From positions 1-64,000 of the forward strand of contig WRMC01000012.1 of NCBI GenBank assembly GCA_009777335.1: 64,000 bases of DNA, written 5' to 3'. The DNA comes from Treponema sp. GTDB lineage: Bacteria > Spirochaetota > Spirochaetia > Treponematales > Breznakiellaceae. Shown in pieces: positions 1-9,243 of this stretch; position 1 is the first letter of the stretch, and the number at the start of each line of letters is the position of its first letter. Made by a program: the position numbers and the translations under genes. Below the pieces are notes generated by a model. It had not been told where the DNA came from, ran no database searches, and saw nothing but the letters and a program-made list of their open reading frames with translations.

Positions 1-1410
1 GGGGCCCTTCTGGTCCTTTATTACCGGCTTTTTCAAGAAAATCCCCGGGGCCTGCCCAGAGAACTAGTGATCCGTTCCTTCATGGATTACCTAACCTTGC
101 ACCGGAATTCCCTAGCCGCCGATGAAAATGAAGATTCCTTTGAACCCATCCATACAGAAGAACCCGAGGAATTAGATCAGCTGGATACATCTCTTTTTAT
201 TGAACCCTTGCCTTTTAGCAACCCCCAGGATGAACGTTTTCTGGCAAACCGCTTCCTCAAACGTCTTACCAATGCAGGCTGGCTGGGAGAAGAAACCCTG
301 GCAGATTTTTCCAAGGTCATAAATATAACCCCCTGGGGCCGGCCTTTTATGAAAGCCCTCTCGGATATAGACGGAGGCCTTAAAACCGAATACGAAAGCC
401 ATATTGTAACAATCCATTCCCTCCTCTGCGGCGAAACCGTTAAGAGCGACGGTCACCATGCGGTGTTACGGGCCAGAGAAGAGGCCCGGTCTCTTATTGA
501 CTCTTTAAAAGTTTTATCCCAGAGCATTAAAAGTTTTTACGACAATTTGAACAAAGAGGCGGTTCGTTCAAAGGCCGCTTCGGTGCTCCATGAGCATTAC
601 GATCTATATGCGGGAGAGGTTCTGGACCGGGCTTATAAGCGGCTCAAGACATCGGACAATGTATCCCGGTACAGGCAAAACATTTTTAAGAGGGTGTCAG
701 AACTGCTTAGGGATGAGGCCTGGCTAGAGGCAAGCGCGGGAAAATACATGCGGATCCTCCAGCTTAGCCGGGATGAATGCCGGGACAAATTGGTGTATAT
801 GCTGGAAGAAATTCGGGATGATCTCCGTTCTGTAGACCCCCTGGAGGACGAAATTGATAGACGAAATGCGGCTTATTCCCGGTCCAGTACAGAAATTATC
901 AAAGCCTATATCGAGCCGGACAGCACCGTGGCAGGGAAAATTGGCATACTTATCAAAGCTATGTATAACGGTGATAGCCAAGTCCTGGAGGCCCTGCACC
1001 ATGGCATCCATCGTTTGTCCTTCCTTTCTCCTTCATCCCTGGCTTTTCGGCGGCGCCGTGAAGAGGGTGATTTTTCATCCGCCCCTTCCCACTCTGATCT
1101 GGAAGCCCTGGAAAGGCGGGAGCGGGAATTCCTGGAACAGATGGCCCGGCGGCTTTCCATCGCGAAAATTAACACCTGGCTGGATGAGAAGGGGGGCGCT
1201 GAGAAGATCCTTCTCCCCGAAGAACTAATTCAGGATGAAGAGTCCTACATCCGTTTTGTCCATGCCCTTCTCTTCGGTGACTCGCGAAAAGAATTTGGTT
1301 ATCTAATTGAAGAAACCGATGTTGAATCGGATAAAGCTCATGTTTCTTCAGCGGGTTATGTAGTTCCCGATATACGTCTTAGAAAGCATAGGGAGAGCGA
1401 AACCCCTTGA
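1..1410 (+). CDS. jetA: Wadjet protein JetA (kleisin-like), 5'-truncated by window edge
   Basis: The first subunit of a Wadjet condensin-like defence complex, which loads on and restricts small circular DNA. The frame is open from base 1 with no stop, so the true start lies outside the window; a GTG at 67 is only an internal candidate. The N-terminal part (LLVLYYRLF..., then residues around 120-160) fits a winged-helix region and the middle is helical and charged, as expected for a MukF/kleisin-type subunit. The assignment rests mainly on position: it is followed without gaps by JetB-, JetC- and JetD-like genes. It resembles the JetA family of non-type-I Wadjet more than the DUF3375 type, but I cannot fix the type by eye. 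The stop overlaps the jetB start by 4 bases. Confidence 0.8.
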   Translation, partial: GALLVLYYRLFQENPRGLPRELVIRSFMDYLTLHRNSLAADENEDSFEPIHTEEPEELDQLDTSLFIEPLPFSNPQDERFLANRFLKRLTNAGWLGEETLADFSKVINITPWGRPFMKALSDIDGGLKTEYESHIVTIHSLLCGETVKSDGHHAVLRAREEARSLIDSLKVLSQSIKSFYDNLNKEAVRSKAASVLHEHYDLYAGEVLDRAYKRLKTSDNVSRYRQNIFKRVSELLRDEAWLEASAGKYMRILQLSRDECRDKLVYMLEEIRDDLRSVDPLEDEIDRRNAAYSRSSTEIIKAYIEPDSTVAGKIGILIKAMYNGDSQVLEALHHGIHRLSFLSPSSLAFRRRREEGDFSSAPSHSDLEALERREREFLEQMARRLSIAKINTWLDEKGGAEKILLPEELIQDEESYIRFVHALLFGDSRKEFGYLIEETDVESDKAHVSSAGYVVPDIRLRKHRESETP

Positions 1411-2054
1411 ACCAAGATTTAGATGCACTTGTCTTAATCCGGGATCTCTCCCCCAATGACTATGAAACCTTCAAAACAGCTCTGCAGATCCTCACCTCCA
1501 AGACTTTTATAATCCGGGGTATAGAGAAGGAACGGGACCTCTATGATTTTACCACCCGTAACAGCCTGCTTTTCGAAGCCTGGCTTTCCTGCATGGATGC
1601 CAGCCTGGTCCGGGACGAGGGCCTGGGGGTCATTGCTTTCCGGGGAAGTGCCAACACCAGGCTGCGTTTTTCCCGGGAAGAGATCTCCGCAGCTTTAGTG
1701 CTCCGGCTTCTTTACGAAGAAAAACGTCTGGAAGTTTCACTTACGGCCTATCCCACGGTGAGCATCAGAGAATTCCAGGACAAGTTCAATGCCATGGCTG
1801 GAGATGATATAAAGAAAACCGCCCTCATTAGATTACTAAGCCGCCTCTCTTCGGCAAAACTTATTTCCATTGAATCCCATGACTATGCGGATCCCGAAGC
1901 AACCATGGTCTTATACCCCAGCATAGCCCTCTCCATAGACCGCAGTGCCCTGGATGAGGGTATGGCGGTACTGGAACAGAGAAGTGACGAAGATAAGATC
2001 CCTGGATCCATGGACGATGATACCGGCATTTCCCCAGAGGAGGATGATTTTTGA
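1407..2054 (+). CDS. jetB: Wadjet protein JetB (MukE-like)
   Basis: A 215-aa MukE/KITE-like subunit (DUF4194/DUF6063-type) expected to bind the JetA kleisin and bridge it to the JetC ATPase. It starts at TTG (TTGA overlap with the jetA stop), and AGGGAGAG upstream gives a ribosome site. The protein has two winged-helix-like halves, the second around residues 85-165 (FSREEISAALVLRLLYEEKR), and an acidic tail (DEDKIPGSMDDDTGISPEED). The TTG start, the overlap and the same-strand order argue for translational coupling with jetA and jetC. No catalytic motif is expected or seen. Confidence 0.82.
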   Translation: MNQDLDALVLIRDLSPNDYETFKTALQILTSKTFIIRGIEKERDLYDFTTRNSLLFEAWLSCMDASLVRDEGLGVIAFRGSANTRLRFSREEISAALVLRLLYEEKRLEVSLTAYPTVSIREFQDKFNAMAGDDIKKTALIRLLSRLSSAKLISIESHDYADPEATMVLYPSIALSIDRSALDEGMAVLEQRSDEDKIPGSMDDDTGISPEEDDF

Positions 2055-5000
2055 TTACCCTGGAACGGGTCCGTCTGGTAAACTGGCATAATTTTCTGGA
2101 CCAGGTAATCGAAATAGGAAACCGCTGTCTTTTGGCGGGGGACAATGGCTCGGGAAAGTCTACGATCATCGATGCCATCCAGTATGCCATGGCGGCTAAC
2201 CTTAGGATGGCCCGGTTTAACTCCGCCGCAGAAGAACGCCGCAGCGGAGGCCGGGATCTCATGGGTTATGTCCGGGCCAAGGTAGGAAGCGAGTCTACCG
2301 AATATCGCCGGGGCGACACCATAGCTCATGTAATGATGGAGTGGTCGGGTCCGGAAGCAAATACCGGTTTCTCCTCGGGGGTCTGTATAGAGGCCCACCG
2401 GGATAACCATTATACCGAACACTTCTGGATAAGTTCTGGCATAAGCCCAGTAAACCCCCACAATGCCCCGGCCTTTCCCATAAAAGATATTCCAGTACAG
2501 GATGAAAAGAACGAGCCCATTCCATTTAGACGGTGGAGAACCCTTCTGGCGGAGAGAAAAGCCAGTGAATGTCCTACCAAGCAGCAGTATATAAGAGAAC
2601 TTACCAATAGACTTGGGGTGTGGAAGCGTCAAAACGAGATAAATCCTTATTTGGATTCACTAACCCGTTCCATAGGCTTTAGGCCCCTGGACTCTATCGA
2701 TCAGTTTGTTTGTAATTATATCCTGGAAGAAAATCCCGTATCCATCCAGGACATGAAACAGAACCTGGAAAACTACAAAGAAGCAGAACGTCAAGCGAAA
2801 TGGGCCATTGCGAAAATTAATCTCTTAAAAAAGCTAAGTAACAAGGCCGCAGAATGGCGAAACTATGATGGCTATATTCTAAAACAGGAATTCTTAAAAT
2901 TAATAATAGAACTGGAGAATGAAAAACTTAAAAAAGCAGAAGTCTCCAAGGTATTAACCGAAACTAAAAATAATCTGGATGAAACTATCCAAAGAATTAG
3001 TTTCCTTGGTCAAAAACGATTAGACACTGAACAGGCCCTGCGGGCAGTTGAAAAGAGCATCGCCTCTAACGATGCACACCGGCTTTACGAAGAGATACGG
3101 CAACGTATAGAAAGGCTGGAACATGATCATGAAGCAGAAGAAAGTAAAGCCGCCAGGTATGCAGATCTAAAGGGACAATGCGAAGCCCTCTTAAACCGCA
3201 GCCTGGATACCAATAACGCAGACGCCTTTGACAGAGAAACTTTTCTGTTGGAAGAAGAAGCAAGCACTTTCCGGGATGTAAAATACCAGGCCCAACAGAT
3301 AAAAAAAGCTACAGAAGAACAGATCCGGGACCTAAGAATAGAGTTATCGGATCTGGAGAGGGGCATTAGACGCTACCCCGAAGGGCCCAGGGCTTTAAAA
3401 AATGCCCTGGATAAAGCGGGAATTCAAAGTTTTTTCCTTTCAGAGCTTGCGGAAGTGACTGACCCCACCTGGGCCGATGCAGCCGAAGGCATCCTCAACA
3501 CCCGTCGCTTTGCCCTTTTAGTGGACCCAGAAGAATTCCAAAGGGCCCTGGAGGTCTACGACGGCCTTCCCCGCTCGGTGTCAGGGGCCTTCCTTCCGAA
3601 CATCGAAAAAATGCGGGGCGCAAATCCCCGTCCAGGTTCTTTGGCGGAGCTTATCAAAGCTGATGGTTATGGCCGGATCTATATCGACTTTATCCTGGGT
3701 AAAACCATGTGCGCCGACATTTCGAGTTTAAAGACCTACGATTCGGCGGTTACTAAGGAATGTATGACCTATATAAACCATACCGCATCCCGGATCAGAG
3801 AGGATATTTACCGGCACCATTACCTGGGAAAAGCAGCCATAGAAAAAAGGCGGGGATTTTTAAGGACCGAACTTTCACGTTTAGAGGGAGATTTTTCCCT
3901 GGCAGAAAAGAATGAAAGAGAAGCTGGAAGCGAGGAAGATCGCCGCACCCGGGTTCTTCGCTGGCTTCCGGAAATAAAGATCCTCTTCCCCTCTCTTACC
4001 AGGACCCAGACCCTGACCCTATCCCTTACCGAAGCAAAGGATGAATTATCTAAAATAGATATCACATCTATTAGGGAATTAGACAGCAAACAGAAGGAGT
4101 TGAATGAACAGCTCTTTCTGCTCTATCAAGACAACGACCGCCTTCAAAAACAATCGGGATCCCTGGAGAAGGAACTCTCCAACTGTCAGCTCACTTTAGA
4201 CAACCTCGCCTTCTCCCAGGAGGCAAAGGAAGGGGCGATAAGCGCTTTTGCAGGGGAACATCCTCTCATGATAACAGCCTGTGAAGAGTATGCCCAAAAT
4301 AAGCTTTCGGAAACCAGTATAGCCGATCTAAGCAACACCTATGAATCAACTTTGCAAGGTTTTAAGACAAGAACCAACACACTAAAAAGAGAATACCAAA
4401 CCCTGGTCGCAGCTTACAATCAAGAGTTTAGTCATCTTTTAGGACTCGAACCAGGAGAAAACGAAGAGGCGGAATCTCTCTTAAAACGGCTTGAAACCTC
4501 GGAGCTACCCGAATACAAAGAAAAAATAACCAGGGCCTACCATGATGCGGAAAAGGAGTTTAAGGATCACTTTATATCCCGCTTAAATGAACGAATTGAA
4601 GAAGCCCGGGAAAGTTTTAAGGAGATCAACGATGTGCTCAGAACCCTTCTCTTTGGACGGGACCAATACTGGTTTCACCTGGAAGAACAGGGAGAGCGGA
4701 AGGGGCACATTGAAGTCATACGCCAGGCGGCTAGAATCCCCCCGGCAGAGGAAGGTTTATTTTCTCAGTTCACCGACCCGGCGGAGCAAAAGGCTGCAGA
4801 AGATTTGTTTAACCGGATCCTTAATTCCCCCCTGGATTCTAAAGAACTACGGGATATCTGCGATTACCGAAGTTACTTTCGTTACGATATCAGGATCCGG
4901 GAAACCGATAATACCGATGAATCCGGGAACCCCGTAATACTTTCCCTTTCCAGGGTACTAAAAGAAAAATCCGGCGGCGAAACCCAAACCCCCTACTATG

Positions 5001-5308
5001 TAGCCATCGCCGCAAGCTTCTACAAGCATTTTAACAAAAACCCTGATAACACCGTCCGGCTGGTCATCTTTGATGAAGCCTTTAATCGCATGGACGATGA
5101 ACGGATAGGCAAAATCCTGGAGTTCTATAAAAGCTTAAATCTACAGATTATCACCTCAGTTCCTCCGGAGAAAATCGAAGCAATAGCCCCTTACATGGAC
5201 AGGATCAATGTCATAAGCCGTTTTGGTAATGCCGTAAAGGTGCGGGACTGTCATATAGATAGTTACGATATGAGCGATATAGAAATTGGCACCCAGGATG
5301 CATCATGA
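2051..5308 (+). CDS. jetC: Wadjet protein JetC (SMC-like ATPase)
   Basis: The 1085-aa motor subunit of Wadjet, an SMC/MukB-like ABC ATPase that would extrude DNA loops. Walker A is GDNGSGKST at residues 30-38, the ABC signature (KSGGETQ) is near 972-978, and Walker B (RLVIFDEAFNRMDDE) is near 1003-1015. Between them lie two long charged coiled-coil stretches (roughly 230-430 and 590-880) flanking a globular hinge-like part (about 460-570). This is the canonical SMC layout at normal JetC length. It starts at TTG overlapping the jetB stop, with AGAGGAGG eight bases upstream. The stop overlaps the jetD ATG. All core motifs are intact, so the motor should be active. Confidence 0.92.
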   Translation: MITLERVRLVNWHNFLDQVIEIGNRCLLAGDNGSGKSTIIDAIQYAMAANLRMARFNSAAEERRSGGRDLMGYVRAKVGSESTEYRRGDTIAHVMMEWSGPEANTGFSSGVCIEAHRDNHYTEHFWISSGISPVNPHNAPAFPIKDIPVQDEKNEPIPFRRWRTLLAERKASECPTKQQYIRELTNRLGVWKRQNEINPYLDSLTRSIGFRPLDSIDQFVCNYILEENPVSIQDMKQNLENYKEAERQAKWAIAKINLLKKLSNKAAEWRNYDGYILKQEFLKLIIELENEKLKKAEVSKVLTETKNNLDETIQRISFLGQKRLDTEQALRAVEKSIASNDAHRLYEEIRQRIERLEHDHEAEESKAARYADLKGQCEALLNRSLDTNNADAFDRETFLLEEEASTFRDVKYQAQQIKKATEEQIRDLRIELSDLERGIRRYPEGPRALKNALDKAGIQSFFLSELAEVTDPTWADAAEGILNTRRFALLVDPEEFQRALEVYDGLPRSVSGAFLPNIEKMRGANPRPGSLAELIKADGYGRIYIDFILGKTMCADISSLKTYDSAVTKECMTYINHTASRIREDIYRHHYLGKAAIEKRRGFLRTELSRLEGDFSLAEKNEREAGSEEDRRTRVLRWLPEIKILFPSLTRTQTLTLSLTEAKDELSKIDITSIRELDSKQKELNEQLFLLYQDNDRLQKQSGSLEKELSNCQLTLDNLAFSQEAKEGAISAFAGEHPLMITACEEYAQNKLSETSIADLSNTYESTLQGFKTRTNTLKREYQTLVAAYNQEFSHLLGLEPGENEEAESLLKRLETSELPEYKEKITRAYHDAEKEFKDHFISRLNERIEEARESFKEINDVLRTLLFGRDQYWFHLEEQGERKGHIEVIRQAARIPPAEEGLFSQFTDPAEQKAAEDLFNRILNSPLDSKELRDICDYRSYFRYDIRIRETDNTDESGNPVILSLSRVLKEKSGGETQTPYYVAIAASFYKHFNKNPDNTVRLVIFDEAFNRMDDERIGKILEFYKSLNLQIITSVPPEKIEAIAPYMDRINVISRFGNAVKVRDCHIDSYDMSDIEIGTQDAS

Positions 5309-6504
5309 GCTATTGGGAACAGAAAATACTGGAAGCATTTACTAACCGATATTACAAGATCCCCCGGGGTGAGAATCGCCATTTTTTACGCTTAAAAACA
5401 TCAACTTTTTTTCCAGAATTTCTTTCGGCGCCGGTGGAAGAAAAGCTAGCCTACCTGGAAGCCGCAGAAGCCCTGGCTGAAAGGGGAGTCATAACCCTTA
5501 CCTGGGAAAAACATGAGCGGAAAGAAAAAATAAAAACCATAACCTGCCAGAATACAGAATTGCTATTTAAAGAACTGGGGAAAGCTTTTCCCAAAGCCGA
5601 AGCAGAAAATATTCGAGCCCTTCTGGCTGAAAAAATGGCTACAAACAGCAATGTATATCCTGATCTTTTTCAACACCTCTATCATAACTTCGATTCTCAT
5701 GATATAGGCAGAGGAATTAATTATGAGGTCATGGTAGATTTTTTGGGTTTCCTTGATCTTTTTTCAGAGCCTGCAAAAATTGGTAAAATGACCCCCAGGA
5801 GTATATCTATTCTGCTCTACCGGGATTCAAAACGGCTGGAGCAGGTCCTCTCGCTATGCGGGCATCTTATCCCAGAGGAATTTGAAGTTGATCTGTCCCC
5901 CCTTCTTCGCTCCTATCCAGAAACTTATCTATCCGGCAAATTTCGATTTGCCTATAAAAATAAAGATGAACCCATGATAAACCCCTATGGACATGCCATT
6001 GGAATGTATTACAAACATATCGAAGCGATACAAGAAATAAGTTTAGTCACGATAAAATTAAATCCCAGGGTCCTTTCTATAGAAAATAAAGAAACCTACT
6101 TTGCCCTGGCATCTCGGGCTAACTTTGACGAGGAAGACAAACTTTCTCAATTCGATTGCTTTCTTTATACCGGAGGTTATCCCAATAGAGCTGTGACCTC
6201 CCTTATAAAAATCTTGGCTTCATCTGGGTTTTCGTTATACCATGCCGGTGACCTGGACCCCGACGGAATACTCATACTCCAAAGGATCCAGGAGATTGCG
6301 GGCAAAGAAGTCATTCCCCATCGGATGGACAGAGAGACCTTTGATACCTATAGCACCTGGGCTAAGCCCCTTCCTGCCACCGTACTAAGTCAGTTAAAAA
6401 AAATAAACAAAGAAACTACGGCTATCCCAGGAATACAAGGTTTGATAAATAAAATAGAAGAATCAGGAACAGGGGTGGAACAGGAAATAATTGATTACCG
6501 CTAG
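5305..6504 (+). CDS. jetD: Wadjet nuclease subunit JetD (Toprim/DUF2220)
   Basis: The 399-aa cleavage subunit, related to the Toprim-containing A subunit of topoisomerase VI, which cuts DNA after JetABC has extruded a small circle. The C-terminal half has the Toprim signatures: a conserved acidic residue in SIENKETYF (about 258-267), a GGYPNRAV turn (about 289-296) and the metal-binding HAGDLDPDG motif (about 313-321). The N-terminal half is the helical/winged-helix part seen in DUF3322/DUF2220 proteins. ATG overlaps the jetC stop (ATGA). With the catalytic residues present, the four-gene set looks complete apart from the window cut in jetA. Confidence 0.9.
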   Translation: MSYWEQKILEAFTNRYYKIPRGENRHFLRLKTSTFFPEFLSAPVEEKLAYLEAAEALAERGVITLTWEKHERKEKIKTITCQNTELLFKELGKAFPKAEAENIRALLAEKMATNSNVYPDLFQHLYHNFDSHDIGRGINYEVMVDFLGFLDLFSEPAKIGKMTPRSISILLYRDSKRLEQVLSLCGHLIPEEFEVDLSPLLRSYPETYLSGKFRFAYKNKDEPMINPYGHAIGMYYKHIEAIQEISLVTIKLNPRVLSIENKETYFALASRANFDEEDKLSQFDCFLYTGGYPNRAVTSLIKILASSGFSLYHAGDLDPDGILILQRIQEIAGKEVIPHRMDRETFDTYSTWAKPLPATVLSQLKKINKETTAIPGIQGLINKIEESGTGVEQEIIDYR

Positions 6505-6538
6505 ACCCAAAGCAAAAAAAAGGCTATAACACCTACCT

Positions 6539-7792
6539 ATGAAGCTTCTGGCAGGAATAGATTTTGGCACCTCCAACTCGGCGGTCTCGTATATTAAAGA
6601 TGGGGCAGTTAAGATGGTGCAGGTGGAGCCAGGATCAGACCTCATCCCGACGGCCCTCTTTTTTTTCGCCGAGACCAATAGGCGGCTTTATGGCAATGAA
6701 GCCATCGATGCGTTCATTTCCCAGACAGAGGGCCGTTTTATGCGGAGTATTAAATCCATCCTGGGCACTTCCATGATGGACGCTTATACGAAAGTAAACA
6801 AATACAACATTGATTTCAAAGATATAATCCGCTACTTTATCGCTCACCTAAAATTGAAGCTTCAAGAAGAGACCGAAGCAGATGAGATCATGCTGGTCCT
6901 GGGAAGGCCGGTAAAATTCCATGAAGACAACGAGGATCTTAACCGGCGGGGAGAAGCCCTGCTTAGGGAGATTGCAGTCCTTACGGGATTTTCTACGGTG
7001 GAGTTCCAGTACGAACCCATTGCCGCCGCCTTTCAACACGAGCAAAACATTAACGAAGAAAAGCTGGCGGCCGTCCTTGACATAGGTGGGGGTACTTCAG
7101 ACTTCGCCATCATTCGGATTGGCCCCCAAAGGAAGGACAGGTTAGACCGGAAAGAAGACATCCTGGCCTGCACGGGGGTTCGGGTCGGCGGGAACGACTT
7201 TGACAGGTACCTCAACTTTTTTAATTTTATGCCCCACCTGGGAAAGGATGCAACCATTACTGAATAAAAGCTTCCCGCCCCCAGTCATGTCTTCTATCAG
7301 CTCTCTGACTGGAGCAGCATCAATTCCATGTACGACCGGGACAACATGCGAACCATGAGGGAGCTGCACCAGGAATCAAATGACAAAGAAAAGACCCGGC
7401 GGCTCCTGCACCTGGCGGAAAACCTTAGGGCCCATGAACTTTTAGCTCTGGCAGAAAAGGCGAAAATAGACCTTACCCGCCAGGATAGGGTGGAATATAT
7501 CCTGGGGCCGGTTCTGGATAAGCCAAAGGTCCTGATTACCAGGAAAGAATTCGACGAGTATTCCGCTGAGTATTATGAAAGGATTCAAAAGGCCCTGAAT
7601 GAATGTCTAACCCAGGGGGGAAAGAAGCATACCGATATCGATCTGGTGATTCTCACCGGAGGCTCCACAGATATTATCAAGATACGGGAGCTAGCCGCCC
7701 GCAGCTTCCCCCAGGCGAAGATTTCCGACCAGAATAAGTTTTCCTCGGTCTGTCAGGGCCTGGCCTACGACGCCCAGCGGCGTTATAAATAA
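6539..7792 (+). pseudogene. YegD-like Hsp70-family protein interrupted by an in-frame TAA
   Basis: An actin-fold/Hsp70-like ATPase split by a stop. The first part (6539-7267) carries phosphate-1 (GIDFGTSNSA, residues 5-14) and phosphate-2 (LDIGGGTSDFA, about 179-189). The second, in the same reading frame, carries the adenosine motif (ILTGGSTDIIKI). TAA at 7265-7267 is the only interruption. The codons right after it read KLPAPSHVFYQLSDW, matching what follows in YegD-type proteins, so the full product would be about 417 aa. It lies 34 bases after jetD on the same strand, so it may be read from the Wadjet operon. Possible causes are a recent nonsense mutation, a base-call error, or two separately translated halves (an ATG at 7328 could restart). 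A chaperone role cannot be assumed. Confidence 0.75.
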
Positions 7793-7807
7793 TCCACAGA
7801 ATAAATC

Positions 7808-8371
7808 TTACCATTCCAAAGATATGATCCTGCTTCTCTGGAAAATAAAAAACATGACCATAAAATAAAATATTATGATGTGCACCGTGGGCAGAAAAAT
7901 TCCAAAGAATGCTGCAGCCAGGACCGGCAGAGTAGAAGAAAACAAAGCCAGGCCCAGGCGGTTACGGAAAGAAAGGTGCCGCTGATGCAGGCGGTGGAGT
8001 CCCAGAAAAAAAACCGCCGAAAGATAAAAGACTCCCTGAATGATCAACACCAGCAGCAGAGCCAACCCCAAAAGAGGCAAAAGAACATTCGCTCCATAAC
8101 CGCTTTCGTACATGATCATGTTAAACTCGGTAGTAGAACTTGCCCCGGCAAAGTTATAGGTTTCCCCGTAAAGGCGGCCGTATAGCTCATGGGGGGGAAG
8201 CTGGGCTATGGCAAAGATCACCGGAAAATTCAAACAGATACTCAGAAGGATAAAGTGCAGAAAAAGCCAGGGACCCTTAAGCTCCCTTAGATGCTCAACA
8301 AAGAGCTTAAGCCGCTCTTCATCCTTCCAGGTAAAGGCCCCCAGAGTAACTGTTTTAAGGTAATGTTGCAT
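7808..8371 (-). CDS. DUF1189-family membrane protein (YvdJ-like)
   Basis: A 187-aa integral membrane protein with hydrophobic segments near residues 33-55, 90-115, 120-140 and 150-175. The length, the start (QHYLKTVTLGAFTWKDEERL) and its place as last gene of a maltodextrin transporter operon match DUF1189 proteins such as B. subtilis YvdJ, which sits in a maltodextrin cluster. No function is established for the family; a regulatory or assembly role near the MalFG permease is inference. It begins 32 bases after malG and converges on the broken Hsp70 gene with 15 bases between the stops. Confidence 0.7.
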   Translation of the reverse strand: MQHYLKTVTLGAFTWKDEERLKLFVEHLRELKGPWLFLHFILLSICLNFPVIFAIAQLPPHELYGRLYGETYNFAGASSTTEFNMIMYESGYGANVLLPLLGLALLLVLIIQGVFYLSAVFFLGLHRLHQRHLSFRNRLGLALFSSTLPVLAAAFFGIFLPTVHIIIFYFMVMFFIFQRSRIISLEW

Positions 8372-8403
8372 CTACACCGCACACCATTGCGTTATCTGCA
8401 ATA

Positions 8404-9243
8404 TTACTCCCCCTTATTAGCGCCGGCCATAATTCCTTCCAAAAGGAATTTCTGAAAGACCATGTACATGGCTGTAATGGGAATAGCCACCAGCACTGCT
8501 CCGGCGCAGAAGGCCGCAAAATCCGCATGGGTTCCGGTGATCAGATCAAAGAGCCCTATGGCCAGGGTCCGCCGCTCGTTCATGTTGATCAGGTAGCGGG
8601 GGAGCATGTAATCCATCCAGGGCCCCATAAAAGAAGTGACCGCAATAAAGAACATGATAGGAAGCGAGAGGGGCAAAATGATCCGGTAAAAAAGCTGCAG
8701 CTTCGTTAAGCCGTCAATTGAGGCCGCTTCATCCATAGATTTGGGGATGTTCAGCATATAACCCCGGACCAGCCAAATATTTCCGGGGATGCCCCCGGCG
8801 ACATAAATAATTACCAGCATGTGAAGATTATTCAGCATCCCAAAGTTTAGGGCGATCATGTATAGGGCCGTAAGGCTCATAAAACTGGGAAACATTTGCA
8901 GAATCATCACCGATAAAAGCCCCATCTTTCGGCCCTTAAAGTCGAAGCGGGCAAAGACGAAGGCCGTCATGGTGTGGATCACAATAGAGAAGATCATGGT
9001 AAGGATGGCCACATAAAGGGTGTTCAGGTACCATCTTCCATAGTTAAACTCCGTAAAGAGCCGGATATAATTTACCAACGAGGGATGCTCGGGAAAGACA
9101 CTGGTCCGGGCTATGCCCGCCGAAGAATTCAAGGAAGAACCCAGAACCCACAGAAGGGGATAGATGACAAACAATGCCACGATGATCAGGTTGGCATAGA
9201 TTAAAACGGTGGAGATGATTTTTTTGAGTTTGTATGTCTTCAT
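8404..9243 (-). CDS. malG: Maltodextrin ABC transporter permease MalG
   Basis: A 279-aa inner-membrane permease of the MalG/CUT1 class. It has six hydrophobic segments, and the cytoplasmic EAA loop is clear (MDEAASIDGLTKLQLF then ILPLSLP, about residues 170-195); this loop docks the ATPase. It would pair with MalF to form the channel for maltose or maltodextrin delivered by the binding protein. The start is immediately downstream of the malF stop, which fits translational coupling. No ATPase (malK/msmX) gene is adjacent, so the energising subunit must be encoded elsewhere or shared between importers. Confidence 0.9.
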   Translation of the reverse strand: MKTYKLKKIISTVLIYANLIIVALFVIYPLLWVLGSSLNSSAGIARTSVFPEHPSLVNYIRLFTEFNYGRWYLNTLYVAILTMIFSIVIHTMTAFVFARFDFKGRKMGLLSVMILQMFPSFMSLTALYMIALNFGMLNNLHMLVIIYVAGGIPGNIWLVRGYMLNIPKSMDEAASIDGLTKLQLFYRIILPLSLPIMFFIAVTSFMGPWMDYMLPRYLINMNERRTLAIGLFDLITGTHADFAAFCAGAVLVAIPITAMYMVFQKFLLEGIMAGANKGE

